DNA of 64,000 bases from Aradus depressus (Eukaryota; Arthropoda; Insecta; Hemiptera; Aradidae), in contig OY759218.1 in NCBI GenBank assembly GCA_963662175.1, positions 15,156,480 through 15,220,479 on the forward strand, given 5' to 3'. A model generated the notes under the pieces. It was not told the DNA's origin. It did not search any database and was given only the letters and a program-made list of their open reading frames with translations. Shown piece by piece: positions 51,880 through 62,499 of this stretch. The translations under genes were made by a program, and so were the position numbers. Within the stretch, counting starts at the first letter, position 1. Every line of letters starts with the position of its first letter.

Positions 51880-52450
51880 AAAAAAATGTAAAGCATTAAA
51901 TTTTCATTCGGGGAAGTTTGTTAATAACTTTCAACAAGTTACTAGTCGCGATGAGATAAAAACATTATGAAAAATCGATTGTGTTGTATAATGTATATGG
52001 GTCAAACAGGTAGAAATGTTCTTAGGTATTTAGGCTTTAAGTTAGAGATTGGATCCCAATTTGGGTTAGGTTGCAAGTTAAGGTTAGGGTTAGGATGCCG
52101 AGTTAGGCTCAGGGTTAGGTTGGGGTTATGAGTGGGTGGGAACATTGATCTGAGGGGCAGAAGGGTGGGTCTGAGCGGCGACAGCCTGGCGGTTCAAACC
52201 AACCCACAGACTCTGAGCTCTCTCCTCAGTTAAACCAACAAACTAACTAGCCCAGCCCAGCCCGCCTTGCAACTTCATCACCGTCTCACTAACCCAAACC
52301 CTTCAACTGCTCTCTGTAGGGCCGTTCTCTGGAGTGGATCAAATGAAATAGCCCCCTCATCTCCCCTAAAACAATATTAACTTAACACCATCATTTATTA
52401 AAGTGTACATGTTTATGAGCTTTGTACACATGACCAAATAGAAAAGTACA
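51880..52450. other. Unassigned, with GC-rich block and TTAGG-like words at 52060-52340
   Basis: 52060-52130 has repeated 'gttagg' and 'gggttagg' words. 52130-52340 has higher GC and 'cccagcccagcccg'. No domain or repeat match is seen. Confidence 0.4.
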
Positions 52451-52454
52451 CAAT

Positions 52455-53360
52455 GAATCACCTGCAGTGTATCTTCCCAGCTCGATTTTTTCGTGATTAG
52501 CTAAGCTTCCGCTTTACCTTATGACCCTCCTTCTCCTTCGTAGATATAAACACCTCACTAATGGAATAATTTATGGTTTCCAGATTTACTTTGTGAAGCT
52601 CCATTCTAGGAATAGATAATTAAAATACACAATTTCTTTGTCAAACTTCACTATATATTCTCAAAAACTCAACTAGTTACGCCGTGTTAAGGCATTATCA
52701 AGAGTCACTTACAAACTTTAAAATAATACCAGTTTGTAAGTGACCTTGATAATGCCTTAACATGGCGATACTAGTTGAGTTTTTGAGAATATATAGTGAA
52801 GTTTGACAAAGAAATTGTGTATTTTAATTATCTATTCCTCACTAATGGACTTCTGAAACTAATTCATTAGCTAGTTAATGAGTTTTGAATTTGAGCCTCA
52901 CCTCTAAACCCTTTCTCACCTTTAGCTAATTTGGCTGAAAATCTATTTGTGTCTTATTTACAATTAATCAATTCACTTTTTGCTCCTCCTCCAAAACCAG
53001 TCGACCGTTTGGGCTCAAAATTCAATAGTTGACTTACATAGAAACTTCTGAAACCCCACACTAAATTTTGTGTGGATTCATACATTCATCAAATCGGCAG
53101 TTATTAAGGTTTTTATGTTGAGTCCCCCTCCTCCCTTAGTCGTCCTTAGAGGGTTCTGGTTACTCATAAAACATTTCATATAGTTATATTGGGAATTATC
53201 GTGTCCACAGACGAATAGACACAACACAGACATGAAATTTTTTTCTCGACCTCCTGATTCCAAAAACTAAATTCCTGTGAAAAGTCTACATCGAATTTCT
53301 GATCCATTACATAACTTCCTCTATGCTTCGTATATATATGAAAGTAATTTCCCGTCTGTC
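52455..53360 (-). repeat. Rep-A copy interrupted by a palindromic Penelope-like element
   Basis: Rep-A before 52553 and after 52849; a 13-bp duplication marks the insertion. Ends 'ataacttcctctatgcttcgtatatatatgaaagtaa'. Confidence 0.65.
52566..52836. mobile_element. Palindromic Penelope-like short element (271 bp)
   Basis: Exact 13-bp duplication cctcactaatgga at 52553-52565 and 52837-52849. Arms: 'aggaatagataattaaaata', 'cacaatttctttgtcaaac', 'actatatattctcaaaaactc'. The core is degenerate: CTTGATAAT, GCC-TTAACAT-GGC hairpin, then GATAC or GTAAC in place of GAAAC. Size and duplication match the other members. No protein. Confidence 0.8.
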
Positions 53361-53379
53361 TGTATCTGACTGTAAACAA

Positions 53380-53600
53380 ATGAAAATTCAATAGTTGACT
53401 TACATAGGGGCTTCTGAATTCTCATATTGAATTTTGTCGATAAATTCATTACATCGGAAGTTATTAAAAGTTTTTGACTGTAAACCCCTCTTCTCATGGG
53501 CCGATTTCATTGAAATTTAACAGGCATCGTCCTTATGGGAATTTAAATTTAAATAATAAATTTCATGGTTATTTTCCGACCTTTTTCAAAATTGAAAAAA
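53380..53600 (-). repeat. Rep-A fragment
   Basis: 'tcaatagttgacttacatagg', 'ttcattacatcggaagtta' and 'gccgatttcattgaaa'. Confidence 0.55.
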
Positions 53601-53834
53601 AAAAAAAAAAGTATTGTCCTGTCTGTCTACGAACAAAGAAGAATGAAAGAAACAGATCATTCATTACAGGGGCAGTTTATTGGAGTTTTTGAGTTGAGGA
53701 TGGGATTCAGCATGCATGATCATAATTATAAATAGTGACATTAATAACAATTCATAAATTAATGAAAACATAATCATTAGCTAAACCATCCATTTATTAC
53801 AGAATGAGAGACAATTAAAAGAAATAAATTATAT

Positions 53835-54294
53835 CACTTTACTTTCCCAGCAATACGAAATATAGGGAAAGTTAAGTATATGTAATCGGTCAGTTTGATG
53901 TTTATTTTTCATCGGTAAATCACATTTTCCGACCTTCACCAAAAGTAAAAAAAAAAGTATTGTCCTGTCTGTTTGCGAACACAATAAGTCCCTAGAATGA
54001 ATATATCGACACGAAATTTTATATGTGTATTCAGAAACCTTTAAGAAGGACACCTATCGTTTTCAGCCAAATCGGCCAAAGAGAAGAACGGTTAAAGGGG
54101 TTTACCACACAAGCCACAATAACTGTCGTTGGAATGAATATATCGACATTAAATTTTATATTTGAATTCAAAACTTTGTAATTGAGACATCTGTTAATTT
54201 TCAGCCAAATCAACCAAAGAAAAGGGGAGGGGGTTAAAGGAGTCTTACACAAAAATCCCAATAACTGCAGATGAAATGAATATGTCACGATATG
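53835..54294 (+). repeat. Rep-A element copy
   Basis: Starts with the stem-loop 'ctttcccagcaatacgaaata', has 'aatcggtcagtttgatg', A run, and units with anchors at about 53986, 54120 and 54261. It is truncated by the long-TIR element at 54295. Confidence 0.7.
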
Positions 54295-55031
54295 CACGGC
54301 ATTTGAATTTTAAATGGAATTTAACATGGGTTCTCATATGTATTAAAGTTTAAACAATATGGCGCTTACACGTTTCATCAAAATGGGCTTAACATTTTCC
54401 ACATTATGGTTTTTGGGGTCGGAGAACACGAATTTGACGTCAAAAAGTTATTTTGACACATGACAGCTGTCAAAAATGCTGTCAACAAAATGACAATAAC
54501 ATTTTTTCTCATTTAACAATCGGTAAATTCATTTTATTAAGTGTCTTTGAGGTCGCTGTAATTTGTAAATAAAAGATATCAAAACTGAAAATGACTGGAA
54601 GAATTTGTCTGTTCTGATTATGTCCAGAAACCAAATGATAAAATTATTGAATTGTGTTTCGGACATTGGTATTAACTCCAATTTTCCTCTCGATTACACG
54701 GATTTGTTGACAGCATTTGTGACAGATGTCAAGAGTCAAAATTATTTTTTGACATCAAATTTGTAATCAGCGACCTCCAAAACACTTAATAAAATGAATT
54801 TACCGATTGTTAAATGAGAAAAAATGTTATTGTCATTTTGTTGACAGCGTTTTTGACAGCTGTCATTTGTCTAAATAACTTTTTGACGTCAAATTCGTGT
54901 TCTCCGACCCCAAAAACCGTAATGTGGAAAATGTTTAGCCCATTTTGATGAAACGTGGAAGCGCCATATTGTTTCAACTTTAATACACATGAGAACCCAT
55001 GTTAAATTCCATTTAAAATTCAAATGCCGTG
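54295..55031. mobile_element. 737-bp DNA element with about 260-bp terminal inverted repeats
   Basis: Left end cacggcatttgaattttaaa, right end its reverse complement. Arms pair through 'catgggttctcat', 'ggtttttggggtcggagaac', 'gacagctgtcaaaaa' and 'caatcggtaaattcatttta'. The single-copy centre (about 54560-54770) has no recognisable coding. It is inserted at the end of a Rep-A copy. Target duplication not clear; class unknown. Confidence 0.75.
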
Positions 55032-55034
55032 GGG

Positions 55035-55590
55035 CACGGGTTATTTCAAATATTTTTCGTTTTTTTTGGCGCCAAACGTTTTCTTTCGTCGAGTTCTTCC
55101 AAACTAGGGGGTGCAATTTTTTTTTTTTTTAAATTGTCATTTTTGGACCACCCTAATTTACATTGTAAATTCAAAATCGCATACCTATCAATTTTTCGCG
55201 GAGTCTCGAGCCAGTCACGAGCACTCTACAGTTATACTCACCTATCCTCTCCACAACTTAGTTCGAGTGCGCACTGGCTTTGTTGCCCATGATGGTATTT
55301 TTTCAGTCGCCTTCCTGTACATTAACCTGAAGGTGTAGGGTGAGGTTCTATCTTTAAAACTAGGTCGCCCTGAGGTAAGCTGACGGTCTGTCTCCGAGGT
55401 AAGAATATTCTCTACGTCATACTTACGTATTGCTACCCACATTTTCCCCCAAATAACCATTACATTTTCAATTTTTATTAAATGAAATAAAAAAAAAAAA
55501 AGTTATTTCATATAATTTTTTAGCTGTTATTGAAACAAAATAAATTAATAATAAAAATATATTTTTTTAAAATCACTCATACTGGATCAA
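55035..55590. other. Unassigned stretch
   Basis: No supported feature. Open frames here have no recognisable domain. Confidence 0.35.
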
Positions 55591-55594
55591 AGTA

Positions 55595-56010
55595 AAAAGT
55601 GTAGTCGGTGAATTACCGGAAATGTACTTCCCCAACACGAATTAACTAAGAGTTCGCTCTCCTTCCGAACCCGATCGATTGTTTGGGCTAAAAATAAATT
55701 ATAGACTTAAATAGCTTCTGAATCCTCATACTGGATTCGGTGTCGATTCATTCATTATATCGGCAGTTTTTAGAGTTTTTGGGTTAAGCCCCCCCCCCCC
55801 CCCCTCTTTAAAATCGATAGGTATCCTTAAGGGGTTTTTCGTACACAAATAAAATTTCATATTCATTTATAGGTACATTCACTATATCGGGAATTATTAT
55901 GTCCACAGACATACTTTTTTTTTATTTTTGAAATCAGGAGCCGGAAACTATGAAATTCCGTTGAAAACCTAACATTGAATTTACGACCGATTATATAAGT
56001 TCCCCTGGTC
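55595..56010 (-). repeat. Rep-A element copy
   Basis: 'tagtcggtgaattaccggaaatgtacttccccaac', one unit with a C run at 55789-55805, then the tail ending 'agttcccctggtctg'. Confidence 0.65.
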
Positions 56011-56105
56011 TGTTGAAGACGGATACTGTATTTTAAAAACAAGCCTGGCTATTCCAATTGTTTTTATATTCATAATATATTATTAAAATAAACATAAAAA
56101 TAAAT

Positions 56106-56388
56106 GAAAACTGACATAATTGCAGAGATATTGTGAAATAATTCAAATGGACTTGAAAAATAAAATAAAACTGGTTTATTTAATATATTGTCTAATTTCA
56201 CTAACTATATATACATGGGAGTACTTTCGGTATTTCTACCATCCTCAGCCAAAAGCATAAGAGATAAGTCTTATCTCTTATGCTTTTGGCTGAGGATGGT
56301 AGAAATACCGAAAGTACTCCCATGTATATATAGTTAGTGAAATTAGACAATATATTAAATAAACCAGTTTTATTTTATTTTTTAAGTC
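56106..56388. mobile_element. Palindromic Penelope-like short element (283 bp)
   Basis: Exact 13-bp duplication cataaaaataaat at 56093-56105 and 56389-56401. Perfect arms from about 56149 with the centre near 56273 and no spacer ('gagataagtcttatctc'). Both arms carry CTGAGGAT, GGTA-GAAA-TACC, GAAA (56225-56248 minus, 56290-56313 plus). The left tail contains 'gcagagatattgtgaaat'. It is closest to 13602-13867. Intact arms make it the least decayed copy. Confidence 0.85.
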
Positions 56389-56401
56389 CATAAAAATAAA
56401 T

Positions 56402-56858
56402 TGTGTCATCAAGCCTTTGTAAGAAAAAATAATTAATAAAATGAGAAGCAGCAACATAAAAATTTAATGAAAATTATATGAGACAATGAAGGAAGGTTTT
56501 TTGGAAGTTTTGCACTCCGCAGGTACTTAACCATCCCCATTTTACCTACATTCTTTATTTCGTAATTTAATCTATCATAAATACTACACCTATTTTGGGC
56601 ATTTTATATATTTTTTACTATTCATACATATTATTTTTTACTATTTTTTCTTTTTTCTTTTATTTCTCACTTAATTCTGTATAGCCCTTTTTTTCTAAAA
56701 TTACATTTATTTTAAAACCTTGTCTGGGTATCCTTCCTTCACTAATATAGTCAACCATTAATGGTATTGTGCTCTGTCAATTTTAATTAATTTTCTATAC
56801 ATTTATAAAGATTCTTTTCATTTTTATCACCATAAATAAACGAAAAAAATATATTTAT
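56402..56858. other. Unassigned AT-rich stretch
   Basis: No supported feature. Confidence 0.35.
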
Positions 56859-56861
56859 ATA

Positions 56862-57354
56862 CAGTAGACTCTCGGAAATCATCAATTAATGAGAAAAAAT
56901 ATATCAATTAAAGCATAAAAAAAGTGTTTTTAGATGAGCTAAGGAATAAAACACGTATGTATTTTGTTGATAACTTTTATTCAATTGACAAATATGTACA
57001 TACGGGACGGTACCTTTGTTTTTCTGTTCTAGGAAACATTTTTTATAAATGTTTGATTTTCAACTATGTATTTATTATAATTTATTTATAGGATATTAGT
57101 GAAGTATTAAAATATTGTATTAGCGTTCCCTTCATTATAAATAGAATATACATATGTATGTACGTACAATAAAAATACATAAAAGATTCGTGAGTTACGG
57201 AATTATTATGTGCTCGTAAATACACGTGGCTCATATAATTGATAATCTAATAATTGAATGTTAATTTTAGTTTAACAAATTTGATATTATTTTGCGAGCG
57301 CCGAATAAGGGAGTGCGCCGGTTAACTGAACGCCGGATAAGGGAGAGTCTACTG
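56862..57354. mobile_element. Pogo/Tigger-like MITE, copy 3 (493 bp, 5' deletion)
   Basis: TA-flanked; left end CAGTAGACTCTC then a jump to 'ggaaatcatcaattaatgag', so about 60 bp of the left subterminal region are missing. The right end is complete. Confidence 0.85.
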
Positions 57355-57777
57355 TAGTTACATTTTTTTCGTTTATTTCTTTGTAATTATGCTGTTCATT
57401 TAAATGAGACCTCATCAACCATGAGGTCGAATAAAAATAAATGTATTCAATAAAAATCAGTTATTGAATAAACGTAAATGTATTCAATAAAAAAAAATTA
57501 TTGAATAAAAATAAATGTATTTAATAATTCATTTTATTTTATTTTTACTTAGTAGTCATTCCATTATACCATATTTAGGTTTTGAAAAATGTTCAATTTT
57601 CGTTTGCATAATTTTGAATTTGGTTAAATAAATGAAAACACTGTGTTCAAAACCAACTAAACCTTTATTATTTAGAAAATATATATTATAAAAAAAAATA
57701 GTGTATTAAATTTTCTCGGCTCAATACATTGAAGGAAACATTAAAATCATTAAAAAGTTTAATGAAATGTTGGTATT

Positions 57778-58065
57778 TTACAATTCTGATGTGCCTATAT
57801 TACCTATTAAGAACTTTGTGATTATTTTGTGGCTTTTCCTTGATGTTTGAGTTTCTCTTAAGTTATTTATTTTTTTTCCTGCTATGTACTTCTCATACTC
57901 TTCAAATGCACTTTTTCCATGGCGCCGTTTTAAATGAGAAATAAAATTTGAAGATGAAAAGCTACTAACTTTAATTTTAACCTCATTAGGTTGGCACTTG
58001 ATACATGTTGATTTATTTGATTCATTTTGTTCTAGATCAATAACTGATAATGTTGACAAACCCAT
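57778..58065 (-). pseudogene. BED-type zinc finger fragment of a hAT-like transposase
   Basis: About 95 codons. STCIKC (Cys-x2-Cys) then SSSNFISHLKRRHGKSAFEEY gives the C-x2-C-x-H-x4-H layout and the 'L..HL...H' spacing of BED fingers, which bind transposon ends. The transposase catalytic part is missing: the frame stops shortly after 'FLIGNIGTSEL'. The GC content is like the surroundings. Alternatives such as a host BED gene exon cannot be excluded, but flanking repeat words favour a transposon. Confidence 0.6.
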
Positions 58066-58316
58066 ACTCCCATGGGTGTCGGAATCGGTTTAAATTTCAT
58101 TCATAATCGAAATTAGAAAAAAAAATTGAATACCAGAAAAAAGTAAAAAAGATATTTAAGTTTACTTTAGTTGTAACGGCAGGAATTAACAATCAACACT
58201 GATGTACCATGTTTATCGAGCTAATCCATTGTTTACACTTTACCTTATCCATTTAATTTTGTAAACATAACGTATTTCTCATTATAAACAAACAGTTGTC
58301 AATAAACCTGTAAGCA

Positions 58317-58337
58317 GGGGGGGGGGGGGGGGGGGGG
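58317..58337 (+). repeat. G homopolymer
   Basis: About 21 consecutive G. Confidence 0.85.
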
Positions 58338-58574
58338 ATTCTTAAATTCTAATCCAATAAAGCTACCTATTAGTTATTTCGGCCTTAAAAAATACAACAC
58401 ATTAAAAAAATAATCATCATTCATAAATTACCTAAAATAATAACGGATAAAGAATAACGAATAATTCATAAAATAAAACCGTAACTTGATTCATGAATAA
58501 AACATTAATCACTAAAAAATTATTGAATAACTTTATTTAATAAAAATTTATTTATTCAATAATGACCAACATTG

Positions 58575-59320
58575 TAATTAGGTGAATGTATATAATCTTC
58601 AAGATAAAAATAAAAAGATAAATAAATGTTTGTATTTATCTCTTTACTGATGCTTTATTTCAATGTTTCCTTTTCTCTTGACTGTATGTATTTATTCTTA
58701 GGGGATCTCGGTCCCAGAATAACATTTATTTTAATTTTTTTTCATTTTTAACTTCAGAAAAATTTGAATTGTTCCCTTGACCTGTAACATGAAAGGAATC
58801 TACGTGCAAATTTTCGTAGTTATATAGAAGTGCTTCAGATTTTAGTAATGTGAATGAATGTGTAGATGACTTTGGCCTTTTATATACGTAAAGATTAGAT
58901 AACTCTAAAATAAGGACAGTGACATTAAGTTAGGTATAAGAAAAAAAGAAAACTTAAAAAAAAAGTATTGTTTGCTTATTTTAATAAAAAAATTTATATA
59001 TTTGTACATTGGAATGTGGTGGCTCAAATATTTCTTTATTTCTTTAAGGTAGGCATCGAGTTATTTCATCTACCAATGAAAAAAACATTATTTCCGAGGC
59101 AAGGTTTCATAAATTTCTCGGATATAAAATATAATTTTTTTCTTCTAAATGATTTTTTAAAAAATTAGGTTAATTTATATAAATTATTTGCTATTAATGA
59201 AACAAAATAAATAATAAAAAATTAATTTAAAGAGAATAGGAAATGCGGTGTCCTTGAGTTCATGTAATGTTCCATATATTTTTGAAATCACTTTATTACA
59301 TACCTACTAGGTCAAATTAA
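58575..59320. other. Unassigned AT-rich stretch
   Basis: No supported feature. Confidence 0.35.
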
Positions 59321-59324
59321 AAAA

Positions 59325-59412
59325 AAGTTGTCCGTCAATCACTGGCCCTGTACTTCATTAATTGTAACTCATTTAAGTTTTTACTTTTTCTATAAAACCA
59401 ATCGTCGTTTGG
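59325..59412 (-). repeat. Rep-A fragment
   Basis: 'aaaaaagttgtccgtcaatcactgg' and 'ctgtacttcattaatt'. Truncated where the SINE is inserted. Confidence 0.5.
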
Positions 59413-59545
59413 TCTAAAAATCAAGTTAGTTATTACGACTACTCATGCCCGGGCTTTAACTGCGAGGTTACCAGAGCGCTCTTTCGTCACTCTGGTGGAC
59501 ATGAGCCCGACTCGACTGTGGGAGTCCTAAATTTTGCCTACGTTT

Positions 59546-60551
59546 ACTTGCTGGTAACAAGGTTTGGTTCAGGGGAATTTTCGTCCCTGGTTTTGACCTT
59601 GGATTCGCGAACCAGCGCTCAAACTTTTCCTCAAACGTTTTTGCGTTTCAGTAGATTTTTGGTTCGTACAAATGAAAAGATGGATCTGACAGTGGCCGCG
59701 GCAGCTTATATCTACATTCATTACGCTCTTAAAAAAGATAAAATGAAGAGATCGCAAAGGTGGTGGCAAATGAATTTATATTCGATGAGAGATAATGGTG
59801 GTGTGTCTTTATTGTCAAACTTGGAGTTGCAGTCAGTTAGTGGACAATACAAAAACTTCACGAGAATGTCCTCTACCGAGTTTGAATACCTAATTAAGTT
59901 AGTAGGACCAAAGATGGCGAAAAAAGACACACCATTTGGAAAAGCAATAACGGTACAAGACAAACTGGCAGTAACTCTTCGTTTCTTGGTTAGTGGAGAT
60001 TCATTTACATGTCTACAATACCTTTTCAAAATCTCCGTGCATTAGTACTTCTGTACCAGAGCGAGAGGTGTGCAATGCTATTATTGAAGGATTGAAAGAA
60101 CACTTGCAGGTAAGTTGTCCTTATTAAGTTTATTATATCAAAATATGAAAACTGTTGAACATTTTATAAGGAAATAAATAAAGGTTATTGTTATTGAAAT
60201 ATCGAAATATATGTAAAAATTGTTGAGCATAAAAAAAAAAAAGGAAAAAATAATTATTTATAAATGTTTTTCAATAACAAGTTCATCCCCAACTATGGTG
60301 AATTCTACATTTGAAATCGTTCAATTCCAATTCATAGCACAACTGGTTACAGCAACTGGTTTGGAATGACGTCCACACTACAACCTCTCACAACAAACTA
60401 AACCCTTTGGAGCGGACCGTTTTACCAACAACTCGCCGGAATCCCCGAACCATGTAAGTTCGGTTTGAGGTAACAGGTCCCCGTCTACATCTGTAACACA
60501 GGTAGCTGGTCGTGGTTCGGTTCGGTTTTTTGTATCAAGTGTGGACCCGGC
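59546..60551 (+). mobile_element. PIF/Harbinger-like element, internally deleted
   Basis: Insert of about 1 kb inside a SINE. The right end reads 'gtgtggacccggcttaa', compatible with a Harbinger terminus and TTA target, and the upstream part repeats 'ggttcggttcgg'. The left end is not a clear partner. It contains a transposase N-terminal fragment. Confidence 0.65.
59681..60110 (+). pseudogene. Harbinger (HARBI1-like) transposase, N-terminal fragment
   Basis: N-terminal half of a PIF/Harbinger nuclease-type transposase. [19 protein letters not shown], then [19 protein letters not shown] and LQYLFKIS are the conserved block before the DDE domain. A short deletion and frame change at about 60035 separates this from EVCNAIIEGLKEHLQ, which ends exactly at a GTAAGT splice donor (60111). 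The second exon with the DDE residues is absent. I place the start at ATG 59681 because the open frame before it runs into SINE-derived sequence. It may represent a non-autonomous deletion product that still carries the first exon. Confidence 0.75.
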
Positions 60552-60809
60552 TTAACGAGTACCTGACATTGTACAGGCTCGGGTCCATAGCTTAACGACC
60601 CATCCGAAGGACGGCATGCTTAAGTTTTTTTTTTCACCTCCCAGATAAAATAAACTAAGGGCCTCAGTCGGGTTTCAAACCCACGATCATGAGCTCAGAA
60701 GGCAAGCACGCATACCACTGAGCTACTGGCGCCCTCTTCTAAAAATCAATATTTGACATTCAATTCAAAGTAAATTGGTCCTAATTTTCTTCTGATTTCG
60801 GCCAATCAA

Positions 60810-60975
60810 GCCACACGTTCATCACTGCAATCGTTTTTGGGTTGACAGACAAAATCGCGAAAATGGTCAAAACAAATGACCTTAAAATGTGATACTGCGT
60901 TAAAAACTCGATCTCGGATTTTTGCATGATTAAAATATTTCCTTTTACTAAAGATATAGAAAGTAAAAAAAAAAA
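60810..60975 (-). repeat. Rep-B fragment
   Basis: 'tcatcactgcaatcgtttttggg', 'ttaaaaactcgatctcgga', 'ttttgcatgatt'. Confidence 0.55.
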
Positions 60976-60979
60976 AATT

Positions 60980-61250
60980 TAAACAAGATGAATCTAGATA
61001 CTAATTCACTTTTTTTTAAAATTCTGGAATAAGAATTTTTGCAAGATTGTTGGGACTCTTTGAAAAAGAAGCTAAGAAGGCAATAAGAACATGAAAGCCC
61101 ATCCTCAAAGACCATTGATCAAAAGAAAAGCTGGAATTAATGAATCTCAGTTTTTCTCTGTATATTTCCCATTCTGTATTAATAACAGCCCTCCATTTTG
61201 TTTCCTTTCCAAATGGGCTTCATTGTGAAGTTTATGTATTTTTGTTATTT
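60980..61250. other. Unassigned stretch
   Basis: No supported feature. Confidence 0.3.
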
Positions 61251-61254
61251 ACGA

Positions 61255-62020
61255 TGGAAAACATTTATTCTTTAATTAGTAATTATATAATCGGCCAGAA
61301 ATTTAATGTTAAATTTTCTCCAGAACTCCATGTTTTCTTAACCCCTTATTCCATAATTGAAAAAAACAAAATTGCAGTCTATCTGTGTGTCTCTATGAAC
61401 ACGATAACGACAACACGAAATTCTCCCCAACTCCATAAGGACAACAGCTATTATTTTTAAGAGGGCGCCGGTAGCTCAGTGGTATGCGTGCTTGACTTCT
61501 CAGCTCAAGAACGTGGGTTCGTAACCCGACCGAGGCCCTTAGTTTATTTTATCTGGCAGGTAAAATAAACTTAAGCACGCCGTCCTTCGGATGGGACGTT
61601 AAGCGATGGTCCCGAGCCTGTGCGATGACAGGTACTCGTTAAAGACCCCTACCCTAGGTGAATAAAAATTTAGGGTAGGCAAAATTTAGGACTCCCACAG
61701 TAGATTCGGGCTCATGTCCACCAGAGTGACGAATGAGCGCTCTGGTAGTAGGCGATATGACCTCGTAGTTAAAGCCCGGGCATGAGTCATAAAACCTAAC
61801 CTATTATTTTTAAGCGGAATTGGTCAAAGGAGAGGGGGTCAGAGTGAAGGTTCAACTCAAGAACCCCAATAACTGCCGATATAACGAATGTATCGATACA
61901 TTCCTACAAATTTTAGTATGAGGATTTATAAGCCCCTATGTAAGTCAATTATTGATCGATCGGTTTTGGAGGGAGAGCAAAAACTGAATTGATTATATCT
62001 TGCTGGGGAAGTAGGTGCAT
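61255..62020 (+). repeat. Rep-A copy interrupted by a SINE
   Basis: 61255-61447 and 61815-62020 are one Rep-A copy: 'aattatataatcggccagaaattt', tract 'gtctatctgtgtgtctctatg', then after the SINE 'gcggaattggtcaaagg' and 'aactgccgatataacg'. Confidence 0.7.
61462..61800 (+). mobile_element. tRNA-derived SINE, reference copy (339 bp)
   Basis: Exact 14-bp duplication ctattatttttaag at 61448-61461 and 61801-61814. It has A box 'tagctcagtggtatgcg', B box 'gggttcgtaacccgacc', inner palindrome 'aaataaac/gtttattt' around 'ggcaggtaa', and a tail 'aaaacctaac'. The head resembles a tRNA but acceptor pairing is poor, so it is not a functional tRNA gene. Confidence 0.95.
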
Positions 62021-62029
62021 TGCTGATTC

Positions 62030-62455
62030 ACTGGTAAACAACCGGCAATTTACCTACTTCTCCAGGGCGAATTAAATCAACTAAGTTTTCCCTTTACCCC
62101 TGATACCAATATACCGATCTGATTTAAAATCAATAGGTTTCTCACTAAGGGGCTACTTACTCATACTAAATATTGAGATAAATGTTACCATCGACAGTTA
62201 TTAGTGTTTTATAGTTTAGCCCCCCATTTGAAAGTGTTGACCTTATGAGGTTATGAATACACATATAAAGTTTTGTGTCGATACAATAATTCCATTAGGA
62301 GTCATCGTGTTCACAGACACACACACAGATAGACAAGCATTTTTTGTTTCATTTTTGAATTCAGGGCTCAGAAAATATGAAATTCCGGTGAAAACTCAAT
62401 ATTTTGATTGCATAATTTCCTCTATGGTTTGTGTAGCTGTGGAAGTAAAAAAAAA
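62030..62455 (-). repeat. Rep-A element copy
   Basis: 'aaacaaccggcaatttacctacttctccag' to 'tttgtgtagctgtggaag'. The copy is followed by an A run and another start 'ctcgtcagtgaagtac'. Confidence 0.65.
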
Positions 62456-62499
62456 ACTCGTCAGTGAAGTACGTCCTCAGGTGAAAAATGGTCTATAAT

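Larger units (their letters stand above)
57420..58570 (-). mobile_element. hAT-like remnant (inferred limits)
   Basis: Holds a BED-finger fragment and is bounded on each side by 'attattgaataa' and 'aataaaaataaatg' words that could be terminal-region repeats. Limits and duplication are not established. Confidence 0.35.
59425..60737 (-). mobile_element. SINE with a Harbinger insertion
   Basis: Exact 12-bp duplication tctaaaaatcaa at 59413-59424 and 60738-60749. The SINE lies at 59425-59545 and about 60552-60737, with the tRNA-like head at the right. About 30 bp of SINE are missing at the junction. Confidence 0.85.

Noticed and set aside
61462..61536. Functional tRNA gene
   Set aside because: A and B boxes are present in all SINE heads, but acceptor-stem pairing is poor and the sequence is repeated with a SINE body, so this is a tRNA-derived SINE promoter.
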